Assembly: GCA_016218665.1 (NCBI GenBank)
Contig: JACRDI010000005.1
Location: forward strand, 47,046-111,045
Direction of reading: 5' to 3'
Origin: Desulfovibrio sp.
Lineage (GTDB): Bacteria > Desulfobacterota > Desulfovibrionia > Desulfovibrionales > Desulfovibrionaceae
Length of the DNA: 64,000 nucleotides
Numbering within the stretch: position 1 is the first letter of the stretch; the number at the start of each line of letters is the position of its first letter. Both the position numbers and the translations under genes were made by a program. Positions 41,378 through 50,896 of the stretch are shown here, one piece after another. The notes beneath the pieces are model-generated. The model had not been told where the DNA came from and ran no database searches. It was given only the letters and a program-made list of their open reading frames with translations.

Positions 41378-42334
41378 CTACTGCGCGCCGTTCTGCTTCA
41401 GCAGTTCCTCGACCAGCAGCGGCATGCCGCGTGTGGGCTCGGCCGCCAGCGAAAGGGCCTGCTTGGGGCACTTGCTCACGCAGGCGCCGCAGCCCATGCA
41501 GCGGGCGGTCTTGATCTGCAGCTTGCGGTCGCGGGCCTTGAGCGCGCCGAACTGGCAGTACTTGGCGCAGTTGCCGCAGCCCACGCAGGCTTCGGCGTCG
41601 ACGTGGACGAGGTAGCCGGAGGGGGCGAGCATGCCCACGCCGTTCTTCTGGGCGGCCATGGCGGCGCAGCAGCAGGAGCAGCAGTTGCAGATGGCGTAGA
41701 ACCGGCCCAGGGCCAGGTCCTTGAAGAAGGCGTGGTGCACGTGGCCGCGGGCGTTCTCGGCCTTCAGGATGGCCACGGCCTCGTCGGGCGTGACGCGCCG
41801 GGCGCGCTTGTTCTGGTGCTCCAGAACCATGCTGGCGAAGGGCTCGCCCACCACCATGCACACGTCCATGGGCGAGCAGGGGTTCTTGCGGGCCGCGCGG
41901 CAGGGGCAGTCGAAGACCACGATGTGGTCCGGGTCTTTCAGCACGATGTCTCGCGCCAGCTGGTAGGGGATGACGGTCTCCGGCGCGGTGAGGCTGACCT
42001 CGCGGCCGATCTTGACGAGCTTCACGGCCTCGTCCGTGGGCATCACCTTGCCGTGGTAGGTGTCGGCGAAGCGGATGCCCGAGGCGGCGCGGCTGGCGCG
42101 CATGGCCTTGCGGCGGCGCTCCACGCGGGAGGGGAGGAGCTTGTCCAGCCAGCGGCTCCCCCTGGCCAGAAGCTTGACCAGGGGGTGCTCGCCGGAAAGG
42201 ATCTTGATGTAGGTGTAGGGCCAGCGCAGGTAGAGGTAGCCGTGGAACTTCTTGCCAGGGCTGAAGCCCAGGCGGTCGGCTTCCTCGAAGAAGCGGCGGG
42301 CCGAGGGCTTGAGCAGCAGGCGCAGCGGGTTCAC
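41378..42334 (-). CDS. 4Fe-4S ferredoxin-type protein with an extra N-terminal Cys-rich domain
   Basis: 318 residues. The C-terminal part (about 240-300) is a dicluster ferredoxin: CVGCGNCAKYCQFGA and CMGCGACVSKCPKQAL. In the middle are unusual Cys groups: FDCPCRAARKNPCSPMDVC and CNCCSCCC (six Cys in eight residues). Such proteins probably pass electrons in anaerobes; the middle Cys cluster suggests an additional metal or Fe-S site. No membrane segment. It follows typA with an 18-base gap, so they may be co-transcribed. Exact role unknown. Confidence 0.8.
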   Translation of the reverse strand: MNPLRLLLKPSARRFFEEADRLGFSPGKKFHGYLYLRWPYTYIKILSGEHPLVKLLARGSRWLDKLLPSRVERRRKAMRASRAASGIRFADTYHGKVMPTDEAVKLVKIGREVSLTAPETVIPYQLARDIVLKDPDHIVVFDCPCRAARKNPCSPMDVCMVVGEPFASMVLEHQNKRARRVTPDEAVAILKAENARGHVHHAFFKDLALGRFYAICNCCSCCCAAMAAQKNGVGMLAPSGYLVHVDAEACVGCGNCAKYCQFGALKARDRKLQIKTARCMGCGACVSKCPKQALSLAAEPTRGMPLLVEELLKQNGAQ

Positions 42335-42351
42335 GGCGTTCCCTCCTGGGC

Positions 42352-44199
<1,848 letters not shown>

Positions 44200-44340
44200 G
44201 CTGGGAAATTCCTTTGGGGGGCGTTGCGAGGTGCTGAAAAGGATACCGGAGGAGCGTAGCCGGAGCGTGTCTGCTTGGCAACGGCCCGGTGACGGTTCTT
44301 TGGCGCTCGGGGGACGGCGTTCAAGCCGCCAGTGGAATTG

Positions 44341-44371
44341 AAAAACCCCGTCCCGCGGGGGCGGGACGGGG
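44341..44371 (-). terminator. Terminator of the RRM gene
   Basis: On the minus strand, 11-bp stem CCCCGTCCCGC/GCGGGACGGGG with a CCCC loop and a T5 tail. Confidence 0.9.
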
Positions 44372-44413
44372 CGACTTGGGCCGGTGTGGTTCTTCGCCGG
44401 CGTTCCGCTGCGT

Positions 44414-44683
44414 CTAGTAGTCGCGGCGGGGGCGGGGCTGGCGCTCCTGGGCCTCGTTCACGCGCAGGGCGCGACCGGCGATTTCCTTGCCGTTCAGGGC
44501 GTCAATGGCCTGCTTGGCAGAGGAATCGTCCATCTCCACGAAGCCGAAGCCGCGGAAACGGCCGGTCTCGCGGTCCATGATGAACTTCACGGAGATCACT
44601 TCGCCGTACTGGCCGAAAAGGCTGTGGAGGTCGTCCTCGGAGGCGCTGAAGGGAATGTTGCCGACGTAGATGGACTTGGGCAT
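44414..44683 (-). CDS. RNA-binding protein with one RRM domain
   Basis: 89 residues. RNP2 SIYVGNIPF near the N-terminus and RNP1 RGFGFVEM in the centre, with a short Arg-rich tail. Bacterial RRM proteins are small, often cold-induced RNA chaperones. RBS CAGGAG lies 11 bases before the ATG. Followed by its own terminator, so it is monocistronic. Confidence 0.92.
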   Translation of the reverse strand: MPKSIYVGNIPFSASEDDLHSLFGQYGEVISVKFIMDRETGRFRGFGFVEMDDSSAKQAIDALNGKEIAGRALRVNEAQERQPRPRRDY

Positions 44684-44992
44684 AAAAATCTAAGCTCCTG
44701 AAATAAAGATGGATGTTGCGGTCGCCTCGGGTCATCCGGAGCACGGGCGTCCGGCCTTGGCGACAATTGAGCGCAAGCTTTGAGCTGCATCTCTCGGGAT
44801 GTCAAGCGAAAAATATGGTTCGCTCTTTGCATTGGCAATTCCACGCTTTGCTTCCGATGGAATCGTCCGGCCCTATGGGGACGGAATGCGTACCCGCCAA
44901 GCCTGCGCGCGCGCTGCCGGGCATGGGAGAGTCCGGCCTTGGCGGGGGCCCTGGGAGGGGAGACGTGAAACCACGTCCGCACGGAGGCTTAC
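44684..44992. other. Divergent gap between the RRM gene and rlpA
   Basis: 309 bases without a gene. On the minus strand TTGACA occurs at 44800-44805 but no good -10 is at the right distance. The RRM mRNA may therefore have a leader of over 80 bases, which would suit a cold-responsive leader; this is speculative. Confidence 0.35.
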
Positions 44993-46006
44993 ATGATGTA
45001 CTTGAGATTTTGCATTGCCGTGTCCCTGCTCGCCCTCGCCGGGTGCGCGTATCTGCCCGTGGGCGATTCGCAGCGCATCCACTCCGAGGCTCCGGCAAAT
45101 TCTGCCCCAGGCGGCCAGGCCAGGCAGGACCGCGCCCAGGTGACCTACAAGCGGCTGCCAGGCCAGGTGGATCCGAAGATCCAGCCGTATTCCGTCATGG
45201 GCAAGACCTACTGGCCCGTGCAGTCCGGCATGGGCTTCAAGGAGGAGGGCTACGCCTCGTGGTACGGCATCGACTTCCATGGCAAGAAGACCGCCACGGG
45301 CGAGACCTACGACATGTTCAGCGTCTCGGCCGCGCACAAGACTCTGCCCCTGGGCACCAAGGTGCGGGTGACGAACCTGGAGAACGGACGCGAGCTTGAG
45401 CTTGTGGTGAACGACCGCGGCCCCTTCGTGGACGGCCGCATCATCGATTTGTCCTACGCCTCGGCCCGTCTGCTCGGCATGGCCGACAACGGCCTGGCCC
45501 GCGTGCGGGTGGTGGGCGTGGAGGACAACCCGGTGCTGGCCACCGCCAGCTTCAAGGGCACGGCCGTGGCGTCGAACGACACGCCGCCCAGGAAGCCCAA
45601 GGCCGCGTTCATCGAAAAGGACCTGAGCGAGGCCCCGGCCGCGCCCAAGGCCCAGGTCAAGGTGGCCCAGGCCAAGGCCCCGGCCGTTGTGGCGCAACAG
45701 CCCAAGGCCGTGCCCCAGGCCCAGGCCATGTCCACCGCCCAGGCCTTCGAGGCCGGCGCGCGCTACAGCGTGCAGGTGGGCGCCTTCTCCCAGGACGAGA
45801 ACGCCCGCCGGGTGAAGGACCGCCTGGTGCAGTCCGGTTTCCGCGGAGCCAGCGTGGTGCGCGCGGTGCGCGGCGGACGCGAGCTCTCCGTGGTGCAGGC
45901 GGGCAGCTTCGACGCCCGCGAGCAGGCCGAGGAGGTGCTGCGCGCCGTGAAGGACGAGTTCCCGGCCAGCTTCATCCATTCCGGGGTGCTGGCCTCGGCG
46001 ATGTAG
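44993..46006 (+). CDS. rlpA: RlpA-like septal-ring lytic transglycosylase lipoprotein with SPOR domain
   Basis: 337 residues. Lipoprotein signal with lipobox LALAGC (Cys near 18). The DPBB/RlpA domain has GYASWYGIDFHGKKTATGE, AHKTLPLGTKVRVTNLENGR and the catalytic NDRGPFVDGRIIDLS. The middle is an Ala/Lys/Val low-complexity linker. The C-terminal SPOR domain (about 258-335) is YSVQVGAFSQDENARRVKDR-like. It cleaves glycan strands lacking stem peptides at the septum. ATG codons at 44993 and 44996; the second has the better spacing (8) to GGAGG. Confidence 0.93.
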   Translation: MMYLRFCIAVSLLALAGCAYLPVGDSQRIHSEAPANSAPGGQARQDRAQVTYKRLPGQVDPKIQPYSVMGKTYWPVQSGMGFKEEGYASWYGIDFHGKKTATGETYDMFSVSAAHKTLPLGTKVRVTNLENGRELELVVNDRGPFVDGRIIDLSYASARLLGMADNGLARVRVVGVEDNPVLATASFKGTAVASNDTPPRKPKAAFIEKDLSEAPAAPKAQVKVAQAKAPAVVAQQPKAVPQAQAMSTAQAFEAGARYSVQVGAFSQDENARRVKDRLVQSGFRGASVVRAVRGGRELSVVQAGSFDAREQAEEVLRAVKDEFPASFIHSGVLASAM

Positions 46007-46031
46007 CAGCGGGAATGTCTCCTGGACGTGG

Positions 46032-46066
46032 GGAGCGCCGGTTCGCCGCCGGCGCTCCGTTCCCGT
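46032..46066 (+). terminator. Terminator-like hairpin after rlpA
   Basis: 10-bp stem GGAGCGCCGG/CCGGCGCTCC, loop of 7, then GTTCCCGTTT. Confidence 0.6.
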
Positions 46067-46209
46067 TTCCGGGAGGCCGCGGTGACGGGCGGGTATTGCG
46101 CCCCGGCCCGGCATTGCGATACAGATGAAACGCACGCTGCCGCGCCCGCGGCGCGCTGCCCGCAGGAATTTTCCCACAGCCCGGCGCCAAAGCCGGAGGG
46201 AGGTGCGCC

Positions 46210-46506
46210 ATGTCGCAGAAGTGCCACGAGGTCAACGGCGTGCCGCTGGGCAACATCCGCAACAGAAACGAAGAGCGGGTGATGAAGCTCATGCCCAAGG
46301 CCCTGGGCGAGTTCCTGGACTACAAGCCCAGCTACCTGGACATCCAGGACATCTACGCCCTGACCCTGAACAACCTGCCCCCGCGCTACAAGCAGAGCGG
46401 CTCCATCATCATCCGCGAGCCGGTGAGCGACGAGGAGATCATGCGCGAGCTGCGCCTGGCCATCAACAAGGTGGAGATGTCGCCCACCAGCAGGCTGGAA
46501 GGCTAG
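46210..46506 (+). CDS. ComFB-like late competence family protein
   Basis: 98 residues with the ComFB pattern: RNRNEERVMKLMPKALGEF, then SYLDIQDIYALTLNNLPPRY and a helical C-terminus. ComFB relatives can bind cyclic dinucleotides in cyanobacteria; in other bacteria the role is unknown. Strong RBS GGAGGGAGG before ATG. Convergent with mazG, only 3 bases apart. Confidence 0.83.
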   Translation: MSQKCHEVNGVPLGNIRNRNEERVMKLMPKALGEFLDYKPSYLDIQDIYALTLNNLPPRYKQSGSIIIREPVSDEEIMRELRLAINKVEMSPTSRLEG

Positions 46507-46509
46507 CCG

Positions 46510-47349
46510 TTATTTTTCTTTCTCGGCCGCGGCCTTGGCCTCGTCCCAGAGGCGGTTCTTGTCGTCGAGCCCCATGTCCATGAGCTCCAGGCCCCGTTCG
46601 CGGGCCATTTCCTCCATGCGCGCGTAGCGGGCCAGGAACTTGATGTTGGCGCGGTCCAGCGCGGCGTTGGCCTTGATGCCCTTGCGCCGGCCCAGCTCCA
46701 CCAGGGTGAAGAGCAGGTCGCCGTACTCTTCCTCCATCCGCTCGGCCTTCCGGTCGCCCTCGGGGCCTTCGCAGGCCGCCTCGAATTCCCTGAGCTCCGC
46801 CTCGTACTGGGCGCGGGCGTCCGCGTCGCTCTCCCAGGTGAAGCCGTTGCGCGCGGCCTTGGAGTGGATGCGGTAGGCCTTCAGCAGCGGCGGCAGACCT
46901 TCGGGAAGGGAGTCGAAGGTGCCGGCCGGGCCGCCTTCCTTGCCGTTGTCCTTCTTTTCCCCGCGCTTGATGCGCTCCCAGTTGCGCAGCAGCTCTTCCT
47001 GGTCGGCCACCACGGTGTCGCCGAAGACGTGGGGGTGCCGGCGGATCATCTTGGCCGCGTTGCGGGCCACCACGTCCTGAAGGCTGAACTGTCCGGCGCG
47101 GCTGGCCAGGGTGGCCTGGAACAGCAGCAGGAAGAGCACGTCGCCCAGCTCCTCGCAGGTCTCGTCCGCGTCGTCCGCGCGGATGGCCGACACCAGCTCG
47201 AAGGCCTCCTCCACGATGTAGTCGCACAGGCTCTTGGGCGTCTGCTTCTGGTCCCAGGGGCAGCCCCCGGGGCCCAGCAGGCGGTCGATGACTTCCTGAA
47301 TCTTGGCAACGCTTGCGCTGTCCGGGCACATGCCGGCCTCCTCGAACAT
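46510..47349 (-). CDS. mazG: Nucleoside triphosphate pyrophosphohydrolase MazG
   Basis: 279 residues. Two MazG domains: LLGPGGCPWDQKQTPKSLCD and YIVEEAFELVSAI with EELGDVLFLLLFQA; second domain with RMEEEYGDLLFTLVELGRR. The metal-binding EExxE/D motifs are present in both. It hydrolyses NTPs including non-canonical ones. Longer than single-domain MazG because of a linker rich in Lys/Gly. Separated by 38 bases from cvpA in the same direction. Confidence 0.93.
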   Translation of the reverse strand: MFEEAGMCPDSASVAKIQEVIDRLLGPGGCPWDQKQTPKSLCDYIVEEAFELVSAIRADDADETCEELGDVLFLLLFQATLASRAGQFSLQDVVARNAAKMIRRHPHVFGDTVVADQEELLRNWERIKRGEKKDNGKEGGPAGTFDSLPEGLPPLLKAYRIHSKAARNGFTWESDADARAQYEAELREFEAACEGPEGDRKAERMEEEYGDLLFTLVELGRRKGIKANAALDRANIKFLARYARMEEMARERGLELMDMGLDDKNRLWDEAKAAAEKEK

Positions 47350-47387
47350 GGCGTTGCGCGCCCACTGGCGGCGGCAACGTCATTCTA

Positions 47388-47981
47388 CTAGATGTTGTGT
47401 TTTTCCTTGGCCTTTTTCTGCGGGCCCTGCTGCTGCGCGGGCGGCTGCGGCGGCTTGGGCGGGGGCAGGGTGGCCGGCTTGGGCAGGGCGAAGCCGCCCT
47501 CCTCAAGGGTCTCGCGGATGGGCTGCGGCGTGAAGTTGGCCAGAAGCACCAGGGCGGGCTCCGTCTTCTGCGCGAAGACCGACTGCCGCACCGCGCTGGT
47601 GCCGGGGAGCATGGCCTTCAGCAAAAGCAGCAGCACCAGGGAGAGCAGCAGGCCCTCCACGGCGCCGAAGGCCGCACCGGCGGCCTTGTCCACCACGGTG
47701 AGCCGGGCCACCTTGATGACGTCCTGCAGGAAGCGCACGAGGAACCACAGGGCCACCAGCGTGGCGATGAAGGTGATGAGGTAGCTCAAGGCCTGCACCG
47801 TGCCCTGGTTGGCCACGTAGACCTTGAGGTGCGGCACGAAGATGCCGTGCAGGTGGGATGCCACGAAAAGCCCGATGAACACCGAGCTCAGGGAGACGGC
47901 CTCGTGGATGAGCCCCCGGTGATACCCCCGGAAGGCCACCAGGCCGATGATCGCGATGATGATGATGTCCAGGGCGTTCAT
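47388..47981 (-). CDS. CvpA family membrane protein
   Basis: 197 residues. Four membrane helices with MNALDIIIIAIIGLVAFRGY, then RGLIHEAVSLSSVFIGLFVA and LTVVDKAAGAAFGAVEGLLL, and a proline-rich cytoplasmic tail. CvpA is linked to colicin V production and envelope homeostasis. ATG at 47981 has GAGGGAC before it; the long upstream ORF is an artefact of the frame being open. Confidence 0.87.
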   Translation of the reverse strand: MNALDIIIIAIIGLVAFRGYHRGLIHEAVSLSSVFIGLFVASHLHGIFVPHLKVYVANQGTVQALSYLITFIATLVALWFLVRFLQDVIKVARLTVVDKAAGAAFGAVEGLLLSLVLLLLLKAMLPGTSAVRQSVFAQKTEPALVLLANFTPQPIRETLEEGGFALPKPATLPPPKPPQPPAQQQGPQKKAKEKHNI

Positions 47982-48182
47982 TGTCCCTCGCCGTGCGTGG
48001 GGCGGCAGCCCGCCCCGAGCCTTTCTGGCGGAGACGATTAGCAGACAGCGGCGCGAAAGGGAAGGGTCCGGTCGGCAGCAGCCCAGGTTGTCTTGGCCTG
48101 TGAATTCAGTTAGGACACGCGCTGTTGCAGCAAGGCACAAACGCCGGCGCGCACTGCCGCGCGGCGGGGGGAGCAGGGGACA

Positions 48183-48770
48183 ATGCGGTTGATCGAGACC
48201 GGGCTGCCGGGGCTTGCGCTCCTGGAGCCCAAGGTGTTCCGCGACGCGCGCGGCTTTTTTCTGGAGACCTACAGCGAAGCCACCTTCGCCAGGCTTGGCA
48301 TCGGCGTGCGCTTCGTGCAGGACAACCACGCCTATTCCTCCCAGCAGGGCGTGCTGCGCGGGCTGCATTTCCAACTGCCGCCCTTCGCCCAGGCCAAGCT
48401 GGTGTGGGTGGTGCGCGGGGCCGTGCTCGACGTGGCCGTGGATCTGCGCCGCGACTCCCCGACCTTCGGCCGGCACTTCAGCGTGGAGCTCTCGGCCGAG
48501 AACATGCTGCGCCTGTTCCTGCCGCGCGGCTTCGCCCACGGCTACATGACCCTCACCCCCGACACCGAGTTCATGTATAAGGTGGACGCCCCCTACGCCC
48601 CCCAGGCCGACGCGGGCATCCTGTGGAACGACCCGGACCTTGGCATCGCCTGGCCCGGCGGGCAGCCCGTGCTCTCGGAGAAGGACACGATTCTGCCCCG
48701 CCTCAAGGACTTCGATTCGCCCTTCGTGTGCGATCCGCCCCTGGCCCAAGCGGCCGGAGCGGGCGCCTAA
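48183..48770 (+). CDS. rfbC: dTDP-4-dehydrorhamnose 3,5-epimerase
   Basis: 195 residues. Cupin fold with FRDARGFFLETYSEATFARL, the signature NHAYSSQQGVLRGLHFQLPP, and FLPRGFAHGYMTLTPDTEFMYKV. Third step of dTDP-L-rhamnose synthesis for surface polysaccharide. No other rml genes are in the window. It precedes manC by 17 bases, suggesting a nucleotide-sugar pair. Confidence 0.92.
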   Translation: MRLIETGLPGLALLEPKVFRDARGFFLETYSEATFARLGIGVRFVQDNHAYSSQQGVLRGLHFQLPPFAQAKLVWVVRGAVLDVAVDLRRDSPTFGRHFSVELSAENMLRLFLPRGFAHGYMTLTPDTEFMYKVDAPYAPQADAGILWNDPDLGIAWPGGQPVLSEKDTILPRLKDFDSPFVCDPPLAQAAGAGA

Positions 48771-48787
48771 CCCCAGCGGGAGTCACC

Positions 48788-50227
48788 ATGCCCAAGAAAC
48801 GCAGCGCTCCCAAGCAGGCCCGGCACGCCATCATCCTGGCGGGCGGTTCGGGCACCAGGCTGTGGCCCCTTTCGCGCAATCTTTTCCCCAAGCAGCTGCT
48901 GGCCCTGAACGGCGAGCTGACCCTGCTGCAGCAGACCGTGCGCCGCGTGCTGACGGCTTTTGCGCCGCAGAACGTGTGGGTGGTGACCAACGAGGAGCAT
49001 GTGTTCGAGGTGCGCAGCCAACTGCGCAGCCTGGACCCCGGCCTGGACGCGCGTGTGTTGGCCGAGCCGCTGGCGCGCAACACCCTGCCCGCGGTGCTCC
49101 TGGGGCTCGACCGCATCGTCCCTGCCGGGGACGACGGCGGCCAGGCCCTGGTGGCCGTGTTCCCCTCTGATCACCTGCTGGAGGACATGGACGGCTTCGG
49201 CCGCTCCCTGGACCAGGCCATGGGCCTGGCCGGGCAGGGGCTTTTCGTCACCTTCGGCGTGCAGCCGCGCAAGCCCGAGACCGGCTACGGCTACATCACC
49301 CGGGGCAGGAAGCTGGAGGACGGCGCCTTCGAGGTGGAGCGCTTCATCGAGAAGCCCAGGCTGGAGAAGGCCATGGAGTTCCTGAAGAGCGGCCGCCATT
49401 ACTGGAACAGCGGCGTGTTCGTGTTTCGCGCCAGGGAGTTCCTCTGCGCCGTGGACCGCTTCACCCCGGAGCTTTCGGCCTGGTGGGCGGCGCGGGCGGA
49501 AGTCCCCATGACCCAGGGCTACGGCGCGCTGCCGAACCTCTCCGTGGACTACGGCATCGCCGAGAAGATCGACGGCATCGCCGTGGTGGAGGCCCGGTTC
49601 GACTGGGACGACCTGGGCAACTGGGAGGCCATCTACCGCCTGGGCAAGAAGGATGAGAACGGCAACGTCATCCAGGGCGACGTGCTGGCCATGGACTGCC
49701 GGGACTGCCTGCTCATCTCCAAGGGCGGCAAGCTCGCGGTGGTGGGCCTCTCGGGCATGATCATGATCCAGACGCGCGACGCCACCCTGACCTGCCCCCT
49801 CACCGAGGTGCAGCGGGTGAAGGAGGTGGTGGCGCTTTTGAAGTCCCAGGGCAGCCAGCTGGTGGAAAGCCACCTCACCGTGAAGCGGCCCTGGGGCAGC
49901 TATTCGGTGCTGGAGGAAGGGCCGCACTACAAGATCAAGCGCATCGAGGTGCTGCCCGGGGCAAGGCTTTCGCTGCAGATGCACCACCACCGCAGCGAGC
50001 ACTGGGTGGTGGTCTCGGGCACGGCAATGGTGGAGATCGGCGGGGTGGAGCAGTTGCTGGTGGAGAACCAGGCGGTGGACATCGCCAAGGCCACCACGCA
50101 CCGGCTGGCCAACCCCGGCAAGGTGCCGCTGGAGATCATCGAGATCCAGAGCGGGCCTTATTTGGAAGAGGACGATATTGTGCGCTTTGACGACGTGTAC
50201 GGGCGGGTGAAACACGAGGACTCGTGA
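48788..50227 (+). CDS. manC: Mannose-1-phosphate guanylyltransferase / mannose-6-phosphate isomerase
   Basis: 479 residues. N-terminal pyrophosphorylase with ILAGGSGTRLWPLSRNLFPK, FIEKP, GNWEAIY; C-terminal cupin isomerase with KRPWGSYSVLEEG and LQMHHHRSEHWVVVSGTA. It makes GDP-mannose for surface glycans. I recall the same gene just upstream of qrc in Desulfovibrio vulgaris. A 105-base gap with a promoter separates it from qrcA. Confidence 0.94.
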   Translation: MPKKRSAPKQARHAIILAGGSGTRLWPLSRNLFPKQLLALNGELTLLQQTVRRVLTAFAPQNVWVVTNEEHVFEVRSQLRSLDPGLDARVLAEPLARNTLPAVLLGLDRIVPAGDDGGQALVAVFPSDHLLEDMDGFGRSLDQAMGLAGQGLFVTFGVQPRKPETGYGYITRGRKLEDGAFEVERFIEKPRLEKAMEFLKSGRHYWNSGVFVFRAREFLCAVDRFTPELSAWWAARAEVPMTQGYGALPNLSVDYGIAEKIDGIAVVEARFDWDDLGNWEAIYRLGKKDENGNVIQGDVLAMDCRDCLLISKGGKLAVVGLSGMIMIQTRDATLTCPLTEVQRVKEVVALLKSQGSQLVESHLTVKRPWGSYSVLEEGPHYKIKRIEVLPGARLSLQMHHHRSEHWVVVSGTAMVEIGGVEQLLVENQAVDIAKATTHRLANPGKVPLEIIEIQSGPYLEEDDIVRFDDVYGRVKHEDS

Positions 50228-50243
50228 ATTTTTTCCTAAGCCC

Positions 50244-50272
50244 TTGACACGCCAGATGGGCGTCCTTTATGA
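50244..50272 (+). promoter_or_regulatory. Sigma-70-type promoter for the qrc operon
   Basis: TTGACA (50244-50249), 17-base spacer, TTATGA (50267-50272). The -10 covers the upstream ATG at 50269, which therefore cannot be the translation start on this transcript. Confidence 0.65.
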
Positions 50273-50331
50273 AAACGCAGTTTTCCGTGGCCAAATTTGA
50301 CCAGAAACTACAGGAGCGATGGGGCGAGGTT

Positions 50332-50880
50332 ATGGAGGAAAAGAAACAGTGCAAGGGGTGTGGGGGGGCGTTGCCCTTCGTGATCGGCTTCGTGGCCGCA
50401 GTGATCGCAGGCTGGGTTCTCTTCCCTGATCTGATCTACAGCAAGAAGACGCAGCCCATCCGCTTCAGCCACAAGGTGCACCAGGAGCAGGGCATGGAGT
50501 GTTCGAGCTGTCACACCTTCCGTGACGACGGCTCTTACGCCGGCCTGCCGACCAACGAGAAGTGCATGGAGTGCCACGCCGACGTGGTGGGCAGCGACCC
50601 GGACGAGGCCAAGTATGTCGAGCAGTACGCGAAGACCGGCAAGGAAGTGCCCTGGCTCGTGTACCAGTACCAGCCTGACAACGTGATTTTCAGCCACAAG
50701 GCCCACGAGTCCTTCGAGTGTAAGTCTTGCCACCCCGACATGAGCAAGAATGACACTCCGCCGGTCTATTATCAGAACAGGCTGTCCGGCTACAGCAAGC
50801 AGACCATGAAGATGTGGCAGTGCGAGCGCTGTCATGCCGAGAATGGTGTCAGCAACGCCTGTCACGTCTGCCACAAGTAA
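50332..50880 (+). CDS. qrcA: Menaquinone reductase QrcA, multiheme cytochrome c subunit
   Basis: About 182 residues from the ATG at 50332 (MEEKKQCKGCGG). One N-terminal membrane helix (LPFVIGFVAAVIAGWVLF) anchors it on the periplasmic side. Five CxxCH heme motifs are seen: CSSCH, CMECH, CKSCH, CERCH and CHVCH. The cytochrome takes electrons from the periplasmic cytochrome c3 pool. The upstream ATG at 50269 is rejected because it overlaps the -10. Start of a tight four-gene operon. Confidence 0.9.
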   Translation: MEEKKQCKGCGGALPFVIGFVAAVIAGWVLFPDLIYSKKTQPIRFSHKVHQEQGMECSSCHTFRDDGSYAGLPTNEKCMECHADVVGSDPDEAKYVEQYAKTGKEVPWLVYQYQPDNVIFSHKAHESFECKSCHPDMSKNDTPPVYYQNRLSGYSKQTMKMWQCERCHAENGVSNACHVCHK

Positions 50881-50896
50881 AAGAGGGGTGCGTAAG

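Noticed and set aside
41072..41514. Plus-strand frames spanning the intergenic repeats
   Set aside because: They consist of repeat sequence and read into the antisense of the Fe-S gene.
44800..44830. Sigma-70 promoter for the RRM gene at TTGACA 44800-44805
   Set aside because: No acceptable -10 hexamer lies 16-18 bases downstream; kept only as a remark.
50269..50331. QrcA start at ATG 50269
   Set aside because: It is inside the -10 element of the operon promoter and has no RBS.
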